From Gloeomargaritales cyanobacterium VI4D9 (GTDB lineage Bacteria; Cyanobacteriota; Cyanobacteriia; Gloeomargaritales; Gloeomargaritaceae), in the NCBI GenBank assembly GCA_927797885.1, contig OV696605.1:967157-1031156 (forward strand): DNA of 64,000 nucleotides, in the 5' to 3' direction. A program made the position numbers and the translations under genes. Numbering within the stretch: the first letter of the stretch is position 1; each line of letters opens with the position of its first letter. Below are positions 21,001 to 29,149 of this stretch, one piece after another. The notes below the pieces were generated by a model. It was not told the origin of the DNA. It saw only the letters and a program-made list of their open reading frames with translations, and made no database searches.

Positions 21001-21627
21001 CAAGACCCCCAATTGGCGCAGGTGCCCCTGATTATGCTCACGTCCAGCCATTTGCGGGAGGAAGCCAAACAAGCCCTGGACATTGGATTTTCTGCCCATC
21101 TGGTCAAACCGGTGAAGGCATCCCGCCTGCTGGATACGATCATGAATGCCCTGGAGGGCACGATTGGGGAAACTGCCACCGACGTACCCTCGGCACCCGT
21201 GCTGGCTGACCCTTCCCCCCTGCGGATTCTGCTGGCGGAGGACAACCCGGTGAACCAAAAAGTGGCGTTGAAACAGCTCGCCAGCCTGGGGTTTTCAGCG
21301 GATGTGGCGGCGAATGGGCAAGAAGCCCTGGAAATGATCCTGCGCTTTGCCTACGATGTGGTATTGATGGACTGCCAAATGCCCGTGTTGGACGGCTTTG
21401 GTGCCACCCGCCGCCTGCACGAACTCTATCAGGAAGGGCGTTTGCGCCAGCGACCGATTGTGATTGCCCTCACCGCCAACGCCATGAAGGAAGACCGGGA
21501 GCGCTGTATTGCCGCCGGGATGGACGATTACCTGAGCAAACCCGTCCACAAGGAAGACCTGCGCCAGATGCTGACCCATTGGCAGGAACGGTTACGCACC
21601 CAGCCGGAGGTGGTCGGGCAGTCATGA
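18079..21627 (+). CDS. Hybrid sensor histidine kinase with CHASE3-like, PAS-PAS-GAF and two receiver domains
   Basis: 1182 residues. TM1 (about 17-35) and TM2 (about 190-212) bracket a helical CHASE3-like sensor. PAS 1 spans about 225-345, PAS 2 about 350-472 (ending DVTERKR), and GAF about 485-645. HisKA carries His672 in [14 protein letters not shown]. The ATPase domain has N and G boxes ([35 protein letters not shown]). Two receivers follow: about 912-1030 ([10 protein letters not shown], phospho-Asp in [10 protein letters not shown]) and about 1050-1170 ([19 protein letters not shown]). There is no HPt domain, so relay to a separate HPt protein or direct receiver output is likely. The stop overlaps the rimM start, an unusual pairing with a ribosome gene. 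Confidence 0.95.
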   Translation: MSPVKKPLAPLVRNTLLGFTAATAVLVVGSAVFYQSLRAQQRSELWVRHTGEVLNQLTQIEAKLATLRVQHRSYLLLGDVTYSQRYDLARTELRLALDELRRLVQDNPEQLTRWGRLDTLITNKLLYLDQNIRIYQQQGQKASVKALGSQVNRSLEDSLRNQLDLMKQTERFLLRERLDNVTRFSRQAQGIFILGLGNNILILLATALVVVRQIQARQLAQQTASQETSFTEAIFQTTQALILALDGDGRIVRWNRFCETLSGYTLAEVNPQPFWEILVPAEEQAHLREGFARILQGTAIGVQEHHWLTRTGERRLIRWVNTLLTDHQQETEYVIATGIDVTEEREARAALSASEARYRDLFENAHDLIQSVDMQGRFLYVNRAWQRALGYQEEEIKNLTLWDVIHPDSLEQCRQKFQTLIATGSLPFVEVKFRTRDGDTLLLEGSTSCSYDEQGRPVATRGIFRDVTERKRTEAELARQNRRAQIFSEITLKIRQSLDLGVILETTVQEVQKIIHADRTFIYQLTPGGVGQVVAEARLADVPSLVGREEAWQRLIQTELAWCQQGQPLVVDDVGGLTLTPEQDALLQDLGVQSQLLVPLMWKAELWGMLVCHQCDTARIWSSFEQDLLTQIADQVGVALTQVYLIQELEQARRAAEESSRIKSAFLANMSHEIRTPMNAVLGMTGLLLDTPLNAEQRDFVNTIRTSGDTLLNLINEILDLSKLEAGQVQLEELDFEILTVVEEVVELLAPQAHIKGLEIAALVNPQTPSWVRGDATRLRQVLINLVSNAIKFTAKGEVVIRAQPGAQAPWVEFAVSDTGIGIPPEVQKRLFSPFTQADASTTRKFGGTGLGLAICKQLVNLMGGDIHLESTPGQGSRFFFSLPLPAVPAPTPPEATPALPAQPIAGKSLLVVDDHPINRKVVRYQACRWGLQVEEAASAAEALAKMRQQDYAVVLVDMNMPEMDGLTLGRQIKQDPQLAQVPLIMLTSSHLREEAKQALDIGFSAHLVKPVKASRLLDTIMNALEGTIGETATDVPSAPVLADPSPLRILLAEDNPVNQKVALKQLASLGFSADVAANGQEALEMILRFAYDVVLMDCQMPVLDGFGATRRLHELYQEGRLRQRPIVIALTANAMKEDRERCIAAGMDDYLSKPVHKEDLRQMLTHWQERLRTQPEVVGQS

Positions 21628-22142
21628 GGGAAATTGGGCGCATTTTAGCCCCCCACGGTCTGCGGGGCGAGGTGAAAGTATTGTGTTTGAGCGACTTTCC
21701 CGAGCGGTTCACCCAGCCCGGTTCCCGCTGGTATTCCCTGCCCCAGCAACCGGATTATCACCCCTTAACCCTGGTGCGCTCCCGTCCGGTGCCGGGGAAA
21801 AATCTTTACATTGTCCAGTTCCAAGAATTGGCAAACTGCGACCAAGCAGGGGCATTGCGGGGGGCAACCCTGTGGGTGGAAGCGGCAAACCGTCCCCAGT
21901 TGGCGCCGGATGAATTTTATGTGCCGGATTTGATTGGGCTGACCGCCTGGCAGGGGGGGGAACCCCTGGGGCAGATTACCGGCGTGATCCCGGCGGGGAA
22001 TGATTTGCTGGAGATTACTACCCCCACGGGGCGGGTGCATTGGGTGCCCTTTGTGCGGGAACTGGTGCCCCAGGTGGAGGTGGCACAGGGGCGGCTGGAA
22101 TTGCGTTTGCCCCCAGGGTTACTGGAATTAAACCATTCCTGA
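21624..22142 (+). CDS. rimM: Ribosome maturation factor RimM
   Basis: 172 residues from the ATG at 21624, which overlaps the kinase TGA (ATGA) and has GGAGG about 12 bases upstream. RimM binds S19 and helps mature the 30S head. The N-terminal RimM domain ([26 protein letters not shown] in two parts) and the C-terminal PRC-barrel domain ([10 protein letters not shown] through GRVHWVPFV) are both present. The length matches the family (about 170-180). Translation is probably coupled to the kinase gene. Confidence 0.96.
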   Translation: MREIGRILAPHGLRGEVKVLCLSDFPERFTQPGSRWYSLPQQPDYHPLTLVRSRPVPGKNLYIVQFQELANCDQAGALRGATLWVEAANRPQLAPDEFYVPDLIGLTAWQGGEPLGQITGVIPAGNDLLEITTPTGRVHWVPFVRELVPQVEVAQGRLELRLPPGLLELNHS

Positions 22143-22212
22143 TCTAGCATGGCTAATTGGTGCTACAAAAATGCAACGATAGCCGGAATCTGTTGGCAGA
22201 CCCTTCCCAGTC

Positions 22213-22297
22213 ATAGAAATCCTACTTAGCTAACGAACAGAAATTTCCTGGAACCAAGGATGGGGGTGATGCCCCTGCAATATTTGGGATTGCCCTA
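22213..22297. repeat. Family A repeat, copy 2 (short)
   Basis: About 85 bp starting ATAGAAATCCTACTT and ending GGGATTGCC. The core GGGGGTGATGCCCCTGC is a degenerate version of the family A hairpin. It abuts the transposase remnant at 22295-22391, which is flanked on its other side by copy 3 in the same orientation. Confidence 0.7.
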
Positions 22298-22391
22298 GGT
22301 CGTGTTGATCGTTGATTTAAGCCAGAAGAGGGCACCGACAAAGTAGAGAAAGCTCAAGAAGTTTCTGGCCAATTTATCAAAACGAGAAAAT
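22295..22391 (-). pseudogene. IS5-type transposase C-terminal remnant
   Basis: The minus strand of this interval reads as about 31 codons ending in TAG: FSRFDKLARNFLSFLYFVGA then LFWLK. The RFDKLARNFLSFLY pattern is the usual C-terminal end of IS5-family DDE transposases (the RYDKLA-type motif after the catalytic Glu region). The rest of the gene and both IS ends are gone. The stump is framed exactly by family A repeats on both sides. Confidence 0.7.
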
Positions 22392-22509
22392 ATAGCAATC
22401 CTACTTGATTTTCAAACAAAAATTTTTCAGAACCATACACCGCAGGTGCTTCTTTTACGGGGGCGGTGCCCCGGCGACCCTTGTTCTAAACTCATTTGGG
22501 ATTGCTATA
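22391..22509. repeat. Family A repeat, copy 3
   Basis: 119 bp from TATAGCAATCCTACTTG to GGGATTGCTATA, with near-perfect inverted ends. The core is CGGGGGCGGTGCCCC. It is longer than copy 1 because of an insert (ACACCGCAGGTGCTTC) that is also found in copy 9, so at least two subtypes exist. Confidence 0.85.
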
Positions 22510-22571
22510 TTTTCATCTAAAACCACAACACTCATCTTTTGCCCTCCATAAATAGTCCTCTCTATTTTACA

Positions 22572-22688
22572 TACAGTCTTTTGAGTGGTTATGGGATACA
22601 GTTGAACCCCACTTGCCGTAGGCCAATCGCGGTAAGCCTTCAGGATAATTGAGGCTTTTTGTATCCTTTAATTGATAAACAGACTGTA
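22572..22688. repeat. Family D repeat, copy 1
   Basis: 117 bp with perfect 8-bp inverted ends (TACAGTCT and AGACTGTA). Inner landmarks are GGGATACAGTTGAA, CCACTTGC and TTTTGTATCCTTTAAT. Two more copies lie at 33034-33150 (inverted) and 46534-46648. It does not code. Confidence 0.8.
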
Positions 22689-22761
22689 AGATCAACACAA
22701 CCTAGCCATTTTTCAAAGTTTTCTTTGCCCTCTTCAACCGTCCTGCTTGATTCGTAAATAT

Positions 22762-22884
22762 AGGGAACCTCTATTTATTTGAACCAACTAAAAATCTCAT
22801 CGTGGGAATACCCATGTTACCCGGAACCAAGGGCGGGGGATGCCCCCCTGCGACCGCTAACTTTGAATTGATAGAGGTGCCCTT
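22762..22884. repeat. Family C repeat, copy 1
   Basis: 123 bp bounded by AGGGAACCTCTATTTATT and its near-inverse ATAGAGGTGCCCTT. The inner part resembles the family A core (GGAACCAAGGGCGGGGGATG then CCCCCCTGCGACC), so families A and C share an interior but differ in their ends. Confidence 0.75.
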
Positions 22885-23145
22885 AATTTTTGTACTTACA
22901 TGATAGGGTAGCGCTATCTTTGTAATGCTCAAGAAATGGTCACAAGAATTCGCCGTTAGGTCGGTGGCTTTGCCTCTCTAAGCAGAAGCGTCATGGGTGA
23001 ATAGTGGATGAGACATTGCTCAAATACCCATGAGATAGGGGTTTGCGGGAATTAACTACCGAGAACTTAGAGAGCCATCGTCTGGAATGGCATCCACTCC
23101 TTCGGGAAGACATGATACTAATTGTAATAAAATTGTAATAATAAA
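22885..23145. other. Gene-free stretch with a 27-bp match to the 4.7 kb locus
   Basis: No gene is visible. Bases 22913-22939, read on the minus strand, are identical over 27 nt to 4763-4789, inside the frameshifted gene near 4.7 kb, with weaker similarity on both sides. The minus-strand reading gives LEHYKDS again, then diverges. This looks like a fragment of a paralogue or a shared insertion. The rest of the stretch holds nothing I recognise. Confidence 0.5.
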
Positions 23146-23255
23146 CAATTACTTGGATAGCACTACCCATGATAGGCTCGGAAGCCCTATTCTTTCGTCG
23201 GCAATCATCAATAACGCAGGGGTCATTCTCAATAATTTGGAATCTTCTCCAGCCA
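23146..23255. repeat. Family B-like repeat, degenerate copy
   Basis: Shares with 37496-37628 and 57634-57768 the landmarks CTCGGAAGCCCTATTCTT, ATCAATAA and GGGGTCATTCTCAATA. The ends are too decayed to define the boundaries precisely. Confidence 0.55.
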
Positions 23256-23293
23256 AAAACCTAGGGTGAACCAGCCCCAAATCCCCGGCGAAC

Positions 23294-23899
23294 CTAGCGT
23301 AAAAAACTCGTTACCAACCACAGGATCACAAAAATCCCCCAACTAATCGCTGTTTCGGGATTTAACCCCAGGTTCAGACTGAGGAGTATATTCCCCACCA
23401 CCGCCCCCACCAGCAACCCGAGCACCGTCAGCAGGAGTGCCCGTCCAAAGCGGTTTTCCTTGCGGTTGATAAAGTACAAACCGGCCGCAATCCCTAACGC
23501 CACCGGCAAAGCGGCATTGGCACTGGCCGCCCACGCCCAATACCCCAATCCCCCATACACCAGAGCGGGCAAAGCCACATCCTGGGCACTGGGGGTATCC
23601 ACAAACGACCGTAAATGTTCTGCCCAAGCCGGTAGGGTAACCGTGCGGGTGTCATTTTTTTCCGCCGTGGCGACCACATTCCGCTCCGCATAGCGAATCC
23701 GCTCCGGCACCTTGATCCGCCCCTGTTGTCGTTGGCGCAAGCGATCCATCAAAATCGCATCATAAGCCATTTCCACCGCCTGGGTGCGCCGGTCATCCCC
23801 CTGGCACTGACTCAATAGTTGGGCGCGCGCCGCTTGCACTTCCTCGAAGGAGGCTTCCTCGCTGACCCCAAGTTGCGCATAGGGATTGATTTCGCTCAT
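23294..23899 (-). CDS. CPP1-like (DUF3353) J-like membrane protein
   Basis: 201 residues. An N-terminal J-like region (about 1-60: NPYAQLGVSEEASFEEVQAA) lacks the HPD motif of true DnaJ proteins. About four hydrophobic segments fill residues 105-200. This matches the cyanobacterial and plastid CPP1 family; the plant protein acts as a holdase for protochlorophyllide oxidoreductase in the plastid envelope and thylakoids. A role in chlorophyll synthesis or membrane protein stability here is inference from the plant homologue. The ATG is at 23899. Confidence 0.85.
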   Translation of the reverse strand: MSEINPYAQLGVSEEASFEEVQAARAQLLSQCQGDDRRTQAVEMAYDAILMDRLRQRQQGRIKVPERIRYAERNVVATAEKNDTRTVTLPAWAEHLRSFVDTPSAQDVALPALVYGGLGYWAWAASANAALPVALGIAAGLYFINRKENRFGRALLLTVLGLLVGAVVGNILLSLNLGLNPETAISWGIFVILWLVTSFLR

Positions 23900-24157
23900 A
23901 TCGCATCAAAATAAATCCAGGTACTCCTAGCCTACTCCACCCAAGGGAGGGACTACAAGTTAGGAAAACGAAAAATTCTGTAAAATTCCGGCAAATATCG
24001 TCACAGTCAGTCTTGCGGGATTTGGCACATTGTAACGTTTTGATAAACTCGCCAGGGTTGGGCAAGGGGGAACCAATTCTGAAGATTATGGGGAGAAATG
24101 GTGTCCCTGGACAGGGGCGGGGTTATTTTGAATGAATAGGGCATCCTGTACCTACAA

Positions 24158-24223
24158 CTCCCATAAAATGGAGCATCGTTCGGGACGCAAAGCCTTACAT
24201 CTGAGTTAGGGGGGACAGCGATG
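24158..24223 (+). promoter_or_regulatory. Structured leader of the GH57 gene, c-di-GMP-I riboswitch-like block
   Basis: Bases 24182-24194 read GGGACGCAAAGCC, identical to the conserved block of GEMM/c-di-GMP-I riboswitches. A hairpin CTCC..GGAG (24158-24173) precedes it. CATCG (24174-24178) can pair with CGATG (24219-24223), which contains the start codon. CCTTAC and GTTAGG can pair around the block's 3' side, taking up part of the AGGGGGGA Shine-Dalgarno. The usual 3' part of GEMM (GGTAGC..GGGTTACC) is not seen, so this may be a divergent riboswitch or a chance match. The rest of the 23900-24220 gap shows no gene. Confidence 0.35.
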
Positions 24224-26806
24224 GAAACAACCCAAGTTTATGTAACCATTCACGGGCATTTTTACCAGCCGCCCCGGGAAAACCCCTACCTGGAGGCGAT
24301 TGAGCGGCAGGAGGGTGCGGCTCCCTTCCACGATTGGAACGAGCGGATTTTCCACGAATGCTACCGCCCCAATGCCTTCGCCCGGGTGTTGAGTGAGTCT
24401 GGGGAAATTTTGGATATTGTCAACAATTTTGAGTATCTGAGTTTCAATATTGGTCCGACCTTATTTAGTTGGTTAGAACGGTATGACCTGGAGACCTATC
24501 AGCGCATTATTGAAGCCGACCGGCGCAGTTGTCAGCGGCTGAACGGGCACGGGAATGCGATTGCCCAGGTTTATAACCATATCATCATGCCCTTGGCGAC
24601 CACTCGGGATAAATTGACCCAGGTGCGGTGGGCGAAACAGGATTTTATCGCTCGGTTTGGGCGGGTGCCGGAGGGGATTTGGCTGGCGGAAACGGCGATT
24701 GATTATGAAACCTTGGCGGTGTTGGTGGCGGAGGGGTTTAAGTTCACCATCATTGCCCCGTCCCAAGCCCAACGGTGCCGTCCGGCGGGTGCCCTGGAAT
24801 GGTACGAAGTGGGGGGCGGACAGATTGACCCCACCCGTCCCTATCGCTGTCGGATTCCCGATGAGATTTTGCCGGAGTTGGGTAAGAACCGGGAAATTGC
24901 CATTTTTGTCTATGATGGACCGATTTCGGGGGACATGGGGTTTGGGGAGGTTCTCCACAGTAGCCATAATCTGGTGGGGCGGTTGGGGATGGCGGTGCAA
25001 CCGGGGCGCACCCAATTGATTTCAGTCGCTACGGACGGGGAAACCTTTGGGCACCACAAAAAAGGGGCGGAAAAGACGATTGCCTACGCCTTGACCCGGG
25101 AGATTCCCCGCCGGGGCTGGCAGGTGACGAATTTTGCCCATTACCTCAGTCTCTATCCCCCCACCTGGGAAATTGTAATCAAACCCCGGACAGCCTGGAG
25201 TTGTGCCCACGGGATTGAGCGGTGGCGGTCGGACTGTGGTTGCGGCGGCGGCGGCAGTTGGCACCAGAAATGGCGGGCACCCCTGCGCCAGAGTTTGGAT
25301 TGGCTGGCTGAGCAACTGGATGCCCTCTACGAGGCGTGGGCGGGGGAATGGCTGGTGAACCCCTGGGGGGCGAGGGATGCCTATGTCCAGGTGATCCGGG
25401 AACGCACCCGGGAAGGGAGCCAGCGGTTTTTGGCGCACCAGCAACGCTATCCCCTCACCCCAGAGGAGCAGGTGGATGTCCTGCGGTTGTTGGAAATGCA
25501 ACGCTATCGCCTGTTCATGTTCACCAGTTGCGGCTGGTTTTTCGAGGAACTGTCCCGTCCTGAAGGAACCCAAATTCTCCGCTATGCCGCCCGGGCGATG
25601 GAATTGGCGCAGGAAGTCACCGGTCAAAACCTCGAACCGGAATTTCGCAAACGGCTCGCCCTCGCCCCTAGCAACATTCCCCAATATGTGAACGGGGAAA
25701 TGGTCTATCAACAACGGGTGGAAACGGCACGGGTGACCATGACCCAGGTAGCCGCCCACTACGGCATTAGCTCCCTGTACACCCAATACCCCCGTCAGCA
25801 ACAAATCTACTGCTACAACATCGAACAACAGGACTACCAAATTCATCGCCTTGGCACCCTCACCCTGGCGTTGGGGGAACTGGTCATTACTTCGGTAATC
25901 ACTTGGGAACAAAAACATCTGGTCATAGGGGTTTTACATTTGGGGGGTTGGGATTTTCACTGTTGTTTGCAGGAATTCACCCAGCGCAAAGCCTATCAAC
26001 AGTTGCGGGAGCAATTGCTCGAAGTCTTCCACCAGGGCAGTGGGGCGCAGACCGTATTGGCGATGGAACGGCTGTTTACCGCCAGTTCCAGCTATGGACT
26101 CCAGGACATTTTCAGCCAGGAGCGGCAGAGGATTATCGGCTTATTGGCGCAAAATACCCTCACCCAACTCGACCAACTCTACAGCCAGGTGTACCGGGAA
26201 AATTACGGTGTGATTATGGCTTTCCGCCGGGATCACCTGCCCGTGCCCCAGGAATTGCAGGTAGCCGCCGCCATTACCCTCAGCCAACGGGTGATGACCC
26301 TACTCCGACGGTTGGAACTGGAAACCAGCAATCCCCTCCACGACGGTCCGCCCAACGGCACGGTTTACATCCATGAACTGCACAGCCTCACCCAGGAAGT
26401 GCAACAGGTGGGGGTGCGTTTGGACATCCAGGAAGGGCGGCAAATTGTCGAACGCCTCCTGCTCACCTGGTTGGATGAACTGCTCACCCGCCTCCCGGCT
26501 CACCTGCTTGGCATCGGGGTGCAACGGTGGCAACAATTATTCCGCCTCGCCGAATGGCTGTACCTGCAACCCCAGATGGAACGCATCCAGGAACGGTATT
26601 TTGCCGCCTGCTGTCAAGGGCAGTTGGGAACCGAATTGCTGGAATTGGCTCCCCTGGTGCGGGTGGCTCCCCCCAGTTGCTCCACCGAACCTTGGCTCAA
26701 GCCCCCGACAACCGTTGCCCCCTACCTGCTCCCCACAATTGATGTGCCCGGCGTAACCGTTGCACCACAACCTCCGGCTGGGGATGGTGCGCCAGACAAG
26801 CCCTGA
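24221..26806 (+). CDS. Glycoside hydrolase family 57 protein with DUF3536
   Basis: 861 residues. The N-terminal GH57 barrel (about 1-330) shows HGHFYQPPRENPYLEAIER, the nucleophile Glu in GIWLAETAID (about residue 152) and the acid Asp in VATDGETFGHHKKGAE (about 272). The DUF3536 region fills the C-terminal half. GH57 enzymes act on alpha-glucans (amylase, 4-alpha-glucanotransferase or branching activity). The long DUF3536 form is uncharacterised but widespread in cyanobacteria, so glycogen or maltodextrin metabolism is the best guess. The ATG at 24221 has AGGGGGGA 5 bases upstream. The 3' end overlaps the convergent aldo/keto reductase gene by 110 bases. Confidence 0.88.
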   Translation: METTQVYVTIHGHFYQPPRENPYLEAIERQEGAAPFHDWNERIFHECYRPNAFARVLSESGEILDIVNNFEYLSFNIGPTLFSWLERYDLETYQRIIEADRRSCQRLNGHGNAIAQVYNHIIMPLATTRDKLTQVRWAKQDFIARFGRVPEGIWLAETAIDYETLAVLVAEGFKFTIIAPSQAQRCRPAGALEWYEVGGGQIDPTRPYRCRIPDEILPELGKNREIAIFVYDGPISGDMGFGEVLHSSHNLVGRLGMAVQPGRTQLISVATDGETFGHHKKGAEKTIAYALTREIPRRGWQVTNFAHYLSLYPPTWEIVIKPRTAWSCAHGIERWRSDCGCGGGGSWHQKWRAPLRQSLDWLAEQLDALYEAWAGEWLVNPWGARDAYVQVIRERTREGSQRFLAHQQRYPLTPEEQVDVLRLLEMQRYRLFMFTSCGWFFEELSRPEGTQILRYAARAMELAQEVTGQNLEPEFRKRLALAPSNIPQYVNGEMVYQQRVETARVTMTQVAAHYGISSLYTQYPRQQQIYCYNIEQQDYQIHRLGTLTLALGELVITSVITWEQKHLVIGVLHLGGWDFHCCLQEFTQRKAYQQLREQLLEVFHQGSGAQTVLAMERLFTASSSYGLQDIFSQERQRIIGLLAQNTLTQLDQLYSQVYRENYGVIMAFRRDHLPVPQELQVAAAITLSQRVMTLLRRLELETSNPLHDGPPNGTVYIHELHSLTQEVQQVGVRLDIQEGRQIVERLLLTWLDELLTRLPAHLLGIGVQRWQQLFRLAEWLYLQPQMERIQERYFAACCQGQLGTELLELAPLVRVAPPSCSTEPWLKPPTTVAPYLLPTIDVPGVTVAPQPPAGDGAPDKP

Positions 26807-27872
26807 GTTCCGCCAGGGGTAAATGAGCCGCATTTTGCCCCGGCACCCAATGCCCCGCATTCCCAATCATGCTGTAACGAGTGCGGCAGTAGTCCCACAA
26901 ATCAAAGGCTTCCGCCAAATTCAACAAACGCAAAATCAAGGGCATATTGACCTGTCCCGGCGTGGCAAACCAGGGGGGCAAATTTACCGCCCATTGCTCA
27001 AACCAATCCCGCCCCAAAGCCTGTATCGCCGCCTGTTCAAGGCGTTCTAAAATCGGGGTTAATATCGCCTGGGACGTGCTTAGTAAATCTAGGGTTTTTA
27101 AGTGTTCATCAAAATCCGTAGGTTTGGCGGCTCCAATGCTCAAGGTATGCACCTGGGGATGGCTCAAACAAAATAGATCATTAAACACCATCGGATGCAA
27201 AGGATGACAGAGTTGCACCAATTTTGGGGGCGGATTGTATAGATGCCCACCCTTATCACTAGGGCTAATAATAAACACCCCCATATCCTGCTTTTCTGCC
27301 GCTAAAATAGCAGTCCAATTTTCTTGAAAAATGTAATACCAATGCAAATTGACATAATCAAATTCTCCGGTTTGAATCGCCTGGGTAATTAAACTCACAT
27401 GACCGTGGGTGGAAAACCCCACATAGCGCACCCTTCCCTCTTTTTGCCATTGCCGCACCAGGGGCAAACACACCCGCAGACTCCACTCCAAATGCTCCGG
27501 TAAATTAATGCCATGAATCCCCAATAAATCTACATAGTCCAATTGCAGATAGTGCAAAGATTTAGTAAATTTTTGCGTAAATACCTGCGGATCAGGGTCA
27601 GGGGAAATTTTCGTTTGCACAATTAATTCTTTGCGGGGAAATTGTCCCAAAACCCAGCCTAATTGCATCTCGGAAGTCCCATAACCCCGGGCGGTTTCAA
27701 TATGGGTAATCCCCACATCCCAGGCACGCTGAATGGTCGCTTGTAAATTCGCTTGATTATCAAGAGGAATCTTCTCTGGAACTTGATCCTGCCATTGAAA
27801 TTGGTAGCGCATTCCCCCGCAGGAAAACACGGGCATCGGTAATTCGGTGCGACCAAAACGTCGGTATTGCAT
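26697..27872 (-). CDS. Aldo/keto reductase
   Basis: About 391 residues from the ATG at 27872 (MQYRRFGRTELPMPVFSCGG). The (beta/alpha)8 NADPH-dependent reductase fold shows catalytic Tyr in ETARGYGTSE, Lys in VQTKIS and His in LLGIHGIN. The usual Asp of DxxxxYG is Glu here, as in a known subgroup. A helical C-terminal extension lacks the CxxCxxCxxxCP ferredoxin-like cluster found in some relatives. It begins 4 bases after the first Uma2 gene stops, so it is the last gene of that minus-strand unit. Substrate unknown. Its last 110 bases overlap the end of the GH57 gene. Confidence 0.88.
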   Translation of the reverse strand: MQYRRFGRTELPMPVFSCGGMRYQFQWQDQVPEKIPLDNQANLQATIQRAWDVGITHIETARGYGTSEMQLGWVLGQFPRKELIVQTKISPDPDPQVFTQKFTKSLHYLQLDYVDLLGIHGINLPEHLEWSLRVCLPLVRQWQKEGRVRYVGFSTHGHVSLITQAIQTGEFDYVNLHWYYIFQENWTAILAAEKQDMGVFIISPSDKGGHLYNPPPKLVQLCHPLHPMVFNDLFCLSHPQVHTLSIGAAKPTDFDEHLKTLDLLSTSQAILTPILERLEQAAIQALGRDWFEQWAVNLPPWFATPGQVNMPLILRLLNLAEAFDLWDYCRTRYSMIGNAGHWVPGQNAAHLPLAELRACLAHHPQPEVVVQRLRRAHQLWGAGRGQRLSGA

Positions 27873-27876
27873 AGGT

Positions 27877-28488
27877 TTATGGTGAGGTATCATGCCCAAA
27901 AATGTGCCGTAAATCTAAGCTAAATCCTAGTAGAACCTCCTCCCCGGAAAGAACGACATCAAAAGTGACAATTTCAGGGGCAAAATTCGGGCGATAAATG
28001 GTAACACTACGGGTTTCAGGATTCACTAACCACCCTAAGCGACAACCATTTTCCACATACTCCCGCATCTTGGCTTGTACCGTAGCTAAATCGTCTGAAA
28101 GGGAGACTAATTCAAGGACAAAATCAGGACAAATCGGGGCAAATGTTCGTTGCTGTTCTGGGGATAGCTGTGCCCAACGTGCCTGAGCAATCCAGGCTAC
28201 ATCGGGGGAACGGATTGCCCCATTGGGTAACTTAAATCCGGCGGAAGAATCAAAGACTTTTCCAGTTTTATGTTGACGATTCCAAATTACAAAATCCGTA
28301 GTTAATTCACTATTAAAACTGCCCGTTTCACTCCCCGTTGGTGGCATGACTATGACTTCCCCTTGAGCGGTTAATTCCCAGCGTAAATCAGGATTAAATT
28401 TCACCAATTCCGTGAATTGCGCCTCACTGCAACGTAAGGTCGGCGGAATCTGGATGGGAATGACAGCGTTCATTGCTTTCATAACCAA
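27877..28488 (-). CDS. Uma2 family (DUF820) protein, tandem copy 3
   Basis: 203 residues as annotated from 28488; starts at inner ATGs (MKAMN or MNAV) are also possible. It has the PD-(D/E)XK-like Uma2 fold: a conserved SPDVAWI strand, DFVLELVSLSDDLATVQAKM and GCRLGWLVNPETRSVTIYRP. Uma2 proteins are very numerous in cyanobacteria and are predicted nucleases of unknown role. This is the last of three tandem paralogues (29707 down to 27877), each about 195-203 residues. Confidence 0.88.
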   Translation of the reverse strand: MVMKAMNAVIPIQIPPTLRCSEAQFTELVKFNPDLRWELTAQGEVIVMPPTGSETGSFNSELTTDFVIWNRQHKTGKVFDSSAGFKLPNGAIRSPDVAWIAQARWAQLSPEQQRTFAPICPDFVLELVSLSDDLATVQAKMREYVENGCRLGWLVNPETRSVTIYRPNFAPEIVTFDVVLSGEEVLLGFSLDLRHIFGHDTSP

Positions 28489-28532
28489 GTAGTAATTTTA
28501 TTTTAACCATTTCCAAAAATGTGCCGTAAATC
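28429..28532. repeat. 104-bp perfect direct repeat between Uma2 genes, unit 1
   Basis: Identical to 29046-29149, at a spacing of 617 bp, which is the gene unit length. It covers the 5' end of one Uma2 gene, the 14-bp spacer and the 3' end of the next. The rest of the genes has diverged, so this is either a very recent conversion tract or a site kept identical by recombination. Confidence 0.85.
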
Positions 28533-29105
28533 TAGGGTCAATCCTGGTAGAACCTCCTCACCGGAAAGAACGACATCAAAGGTTACGGTTTCGGGGGGAA
28601 CATTGGGGCGATAAATGGTGACACTCCGGGTTTCAGGATTCACCAGCCACCCCAACCGACAGCCATTTTCCAAATACTCCTGCATCTTGGCTTTCAGCGT
28701 AGCTAAATCATCCGCAGGGGAGACTAATTCAAGGACAAAATCAGGGCAAATCGGGGCAAATGTTCGCCGCTGTTCCGGGGATAACTGCTCCCAACGTGCC
28801 TGAGCAATCCAGGCGACATCAGGAGAACGAATCGCCCCGTTGGGTAACTTAAAACCCGTCGAGGAATCAAAGGTTTTTCCGGCTTTTTGCTGGCGATTCC
28901 ATAGTTCAATATCCGTGCCAAGACCCAGATTATAATTCCCCGTTTCACTCCCCGTTGGTGGCATGACAATCACTTCCCCTTGAGCGGTTAATTCCCAGCG
29001 TAAATCGGGATTGTATTTCGCTAATTCTGTGAATTGTGCCTCAGTGCAACGTAAGGTCGGCGGAATCTGGATGGGAATGACAGCGTTCATTGCTTTCATA
29101 ACCAA
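28503..29105 (-). CDS. Uma2 family (DUF820) protein, tandem copy 2
   Basis: 200 residues. It is very similar to the neighbour at 27877-28488 and shares the same first 20 residues apart from one. The core is again SPDVAWIAQARWEQLSPEQ, DFVLELVSPADDLATLKAKM and GWLVNPETRSVTIYRP. The 5' end and spacer are part of a 104-bp perfect duplication with copy 3. Function unknown beyond the predicted nuclease fold. Confidence 0.88.
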   Translation of the reverse strand: MVMKAMNAVIPIQIPPTLRCTEAQFTELAKYNPDLRWELTAQGEVIVMPPTGSETGNYNLGLGTDIELWNRQQKAGKTFDSSTGFKLPNGAIRSPDVAWIAQARWEQLSPEQRRTFAPICPDFVLELVSPADDLATLKAKMQEYLENGCRLGWLVNPETRSVTIYRPNVPPETVTFDVVLSGEEVLPGLTLDLRHIFGNG

Positions 29106-29149
29106 GTAGTAATTTTATTTTAACCATTTCCAAAAATGTGCCGTAAATC
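29046..29149. repeat. 104-bp perfect direct repeat between Uma2 genes, unit 2
   Basis: Second copy of the perfect repeat at 28429-28532, again across a Uma2-Uma2 junction. Unequal crossing over between the two would delete or duplicate one Uma2 gene exactly. Confidence 0.85.

Noticed and set aside
25022-25918. 298-residue antisense ORF within the GH57 gene
   Set aside because: No motif and no ribosome site; the opposite strand encodes the conserved GH57/DUF3536 protein.
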